NCBI RefSeq assembly: GCF_007830155.1
Contig: NZ_VLKY01000004.1
Location: forward strand, 1-64,000
Source: Pseudomonas duriflava
GTDB lineage: Bacteria; Pseudomonadota; Gammaproteobacteria; Pseudomonadales; Pseudomonadaceae
Direction of reading: 5' to 3'
DNA length: 64,000 nt
Shown here in pieces: positions 61,901 to 64,000 of this stretch (position 1 is the stretch's first letter; every line of letters begins with the position of its first letter). The notes under the pieces were generated by a model. It was not told where the DNA came from and did not search any database. It saw nothing but the letters and a program-made list of their open reading frames with translations. The position numbers and the translations under genes are program-made.

Positions 61901-62659
61901 ATGTTGCGTGCGGTACTGGTATTGGCTCTGGCTAGTGTATTGGCCGGCTGTGTCACTTCGGGTACGTCCGACCCCCTAAAGACGGCAAAAGGGCGTGAAA
62001 ACGCCCGCGATGCCTATATCCGGCTAGGTTTGGGTTATCTTCAGGAAGGTAATCCCGAACGGGCTAAGATTCCTTTGAAAAAAGCATTGGAGCTGGATTC
62101 TTCCAGTGCTGATGCACATGCTGCTCTGGCATTAGTCTTCCAAACGGAGATGGAGCCCTCCCTGGCGGACAAGGAATATCGTGAAGCTTTGTCCTTGCGT
62201 CGAAACGATGCCCGAATTTTGAACAATTACGGGAGTTTTTTGTTTGAGCAAGGCCGTTATGCTGAGGCGTACGAGCGTTTTACCGAAGCCTCCCAGGACT
62301 CTCTTTATCCAGAACGGTCAAGGGTTTTCGAAAACCTAGGACTAACAGCCTTGCGGTTAAACAAGCCGGAATTAGCTCGAGAGCATCTGGAAAAATCTTT
62401 ACGGCTCAATAGTAAACAGCCGCGAGCACTGCTTGAGATGGCGCAGCTTTCATTTGATCAGCGGGAATATGTTCCGGCTCGTCAGTATTATGAGTTGTTT
62501 AGTCAAATTAGTGCTCAAGATGCCAGAAGCCTTTTACTTGGTATTCGTTTGGCTGAAATCTTCAATGATCGCGACACGGCAGCCAGTTATACTTTGCAAC
62601 TCAAGCGGTTATATCCCGCTTCAGCAGAATATAGGCAACTTCAGACGGAGCAACGATGA
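61901..62659 (+). CDS. pilF: Type IV pilus pilotin PilF (TPR lipoprotein)
   Basis: A 252-residue TPR lipoprotein. The signal ends in the lipobox VLAGC (Cys about residue 17) and about six TPR repeats follow. PilF takes the secretin PilQ to the outer membrane in Pseudomonas. The start is the ATG at 61901 with AGGGGGA upstream; the frame is open into rlmN. The position between rlmN and rodZ is conserved, also in species where it is called PilW. Confidence 0.92.
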   Translation: MLRAVLVLALASVLAGCVTSGTSDPLKTAKGRENARDAYIRLGLGYLQEGNPERAKIPLKKALELDSSSADAHAALALVFQTEMEPSLADKEYREALSLRRNDARILNNYGSFLFEQGRYAEAYERFTEASQDSLYPERSRVFENLGLTALRLNKPELAREHLEKSLRLNSKQPRALLEMAQLSFDQREYVPARQYYELFSQISAQDARSLLLGIRLAEIFNDRDTAASYTLQLKRLYPASAEYRQLQTEQR

Positions 62660-63669
62660 ATCACGTGCAACCTGAAGCTGTGATGTCAGCTCGTAGCAAT
62701 CCAGGTGATCTATTGCGTCAGGCGCGTACCCAGCGTGGCTGGAGTCTGCCGCAAGTAGCCGCTCAGTTGAATCTGAGCGAGCGGGTCGTGGAGCAGCTTG
62801 AGGCTGGCGATTACAAGCAGCTTCCTGGGCATACTTTTGCCCGTGGCTATACCCGTTCCTATGGAAAGTTGCTTGGCCTGGATCAGGCTGAACTAGTCAA
62901 TATATTCGATCGATATACGGGAACTGATGCCAAAGGCAGTACAGTTCACACTATTAATCGCGTTCAGGAACCTGTGCGCTTGTCGCGAAGTGTTCTTCGC
63001 GTGGTCAGCTTTATTCTGGTCGTGCTCATTATAGGCCTTGCGTTGTTTTGGTGGCAGGAGCGGGGTGACTTGCATCTGTCCAACGGAGGTTTGAGTCTTG
63101 AGCACGTTGAGGTGGAAAGCGCTGATGGTACGACCGAGATCCATACGCTGGACGAGCCTGAGGACCAAGCCGTAGCTGATGCGCAACAGCCGGCAGAGCC
63201 TGTAATGGATAGTTCGGCCCCGGTGGCTTCCACATCTTCTGAGTCTACTGCCATAGCACCTGCTCAGCAGGCCTCTGACGTATCGCCTGCAAATCCAAAT
63301 GCATCGCCAAGTAATCCAACCGGTGCTTTAGTTGCTCCGCCTGCTGAATCCGTAACAGCTCTAGCACCAGTCACACCGCCTGCATCAGCAGAATCAGCAT
63401 CCGCTCCTGCTATCAAGGAAGGTGTTTTGGACATTCAGCTTGTGGCTGACTGTTGGATGCAAATTACTAACGGTGCAGGCAAAGTTCTTTTCAGCGGACT
63501 CAAGCGCAAAGGGGATAGCCTGCAATTTGAAAATGTTCAGGCACCTGTCGAGTTGCGCCTAGGATATGCACGCGGTGCGCAAATCACTTACAACGGTCAG
63601 CCAGTCGACGTGAAGCCTTATATTCGGGGCGAAACGGCGCGATTTAAGATCGGGCAAGTCACTCAGTGA
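62656..63669 (+). CDS. rodZ: Cytoskeletal protein RodZ
   Basis: A 337-residue bitopic protein: a cytoplasmic HTH (about 16-75) that binds MreB, a membrane helix (113-133), a long Pro/Ala/Ser-rich periplasmic linker (about 165-250) and a C-terminal RodZ domain (DUF4115, about 250-330). It couples MreB to the elongation machine. The ATG overlaps the pilF stop (ATGA). A weak hairpin follows before ispG. Confidence 0.95.
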   Translation: MNHVQPEAVMSARSNPGDLLRQARTQRGWSLPQVAAQLNLSERVVEQLEAGDYKQLPGHTFARGYTRSYGKLLGLDQAELVNIFDRYTGTDAKGSTVHTINRVQEPVRLSRSVLRVVSFILVVLIIGLALFWWQERGDLHLSNGGLSLEHVEVESADGTTEIHTLDEPEDQAVADAQQPAEPVMDSSAPVASTSSESTAIAPAQQASDVSPANPNASPSNPTGALVAPPAESVTALAPVTPPASAESASAPAIKEGVLDIQLVADCWMQITNGAGKVLFSGLKRKGDSLQFENVQAPVELRLGYARGAQITYNGQPVDVKPYIRGETARFKIGQVTQ

Positions 63670-63693
63670 TAAAGCACAGACGGTGTTATAGCG

Positions 63694-63716
63694 AAGCGGC
63701 TATTCAAAGCCGCTTT
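63694..63716 (+). terminator. Hairpin between rodZ and ispG
   Basis: AAGCGGCT (63694-63701) pairs with AGCCGCTT (63708-63715) around ATTCAA. There is no T-run beyond one T, so it may only attenuate transcription towards ispG. Confidence 0.4.
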
Positions 63717-63813
63717 AGCATTGTATGGATAGTCGTTTTTTCAGTTGTTTTCAATTTTGTAGCTGGGCCCATGCGAGATGGTCCTGGCAATCATCAGGAA
63801 GAAGAGTCCTGTC

Positions 63814-64000
63814 ATGCATAGCGAATCGCCCATCAAACGTCGGCCCTCTCGCAAGATATGGGTAGGCAACGTACCGGTAGGGGGTGATGCCCCGATTGCG
63901 GTACAAAGCATGACCAACACCGAGACCTGCGATGTAGCGGCAACCGTGGCGCAAATTCGGAGGCTGGAAGAGGCTGGCGCGGATATTGTGCGTGTATCGG
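63814..64000 (+). CDS. ispG: 4-hydroxy-3-methylbut-2-enyl diphosphate synthase, N-terminal part
   Basis: The first 62 codons of IspG, running off the window end. The sequence [24 protein letters not shown] and then [16 protein letters not shown] is the family N-terminus. IspG is a 4Fe-4S enzyme of the MEP isoprenoid pathway. The position after rodZ is the usual one in gammaproteobacteria. A GGAAGAAGAG stretch lies before the ATG. Confidence 0.95.
   Translation, partial: MHSESPIKRRPSRKIWVGNVPVGGDAPIAVQSMTNTETCDVAATVAQIRRLEEAGADIVRVS

Overview
The window looks like a core chromosomal segment of a gammaproteobacterium of the Pseudomonadaceae. Gene content and order match Pseudomonas: gatCAB divergent from mreBCD-maf-rng-yhdP-nit-tldD; a ptsO-rapZ-ptsN-hpf-rpoN-lptBAC-kdsD block divergent from mlaFEDCB-ibaG-murA-hisGDC; algW; cysD-cysNC; trpS; rplM-rpsI-petABC-sspAB; then iscRSUA-hscBA-fdx-iscX-ndk-rlmN-pilF-rodZ-ispG. 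Base composition looks moderate by eye (roughly mid-50s percent GC), lower than P. aeruginosa, so a moderate-GC relative such as the P. luteola type is plausible, but the species is not established. I see no insertion sequence, prophage, CRISPR array, tRNA or rRNA. Layout: 1-3349 is a sugar-acid module: the tail of 5-dehydro-4-deoxyglucarate dehydratase, a LacI/GntR-type repressor and galactarate dehydratase. GarD makes the substrate of KdgD, and the lacI-garD gap carries two identical 14-bp palindromes 63 bp apart around a third, unrelated 17-bp palindrome. 3417-7127 (minus) is a small RlpA-like lipoprotein and the GatCAB amidotransferase. 7351-20583 is cell shape (mreBCD), Maf, RNase G, the AsmA-like YhdP, a Nit-family amidase and the TldD/PmbA protease pair around darP. 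20584-22463 holds Mn superoxide dismutase and a ZIP transporter. 22468-29049 (minus) is the nitrogen PTS/RpoN group and LPS transport genes plus kdsD, with kdsC missing from its usual place. 29256-37068 is the Mla phospholipid transport operon, ibaG, murA and histidine genes. 37090-48017 is AlgW, a NIF3 protein, sulfate activation, ZapG, a hydrolase, TrpS, ZapE, endonuclease V and an aldo-keto reductase. 48178-52832 is ribosomal proteins L13/S9, the cytochrome bc1 complex and the stringent starvation proteins. 52871-64000 is suhB, trmJ, the whole Isc Fe-S assembly operon with a recognisable IscR type-1 site, then ndk, rlmN, pilF, rodZ and the start of ispG. How the genes work together: most of the window is housekeeping, covering envelope building (MreBCD, RodZ, MurA, Lpt, Mla, KdsD, IspG), Fe-S assembly and its users (Isc, the Rieske protein, RlmN, IspG), translation and nitrogen/phosphotransfer control. 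I found no convincing new multi-gene system. The observations most worth a second look are the three-palindrome regulatory region before garD, the kdsC gap with its inverted repeat, the non-AUG start of mreC, the long inverted repeat between hisG and hisD, and local departures from usual Pseudomonas gene order. Names rest on reading protein motifs; no database search was run.
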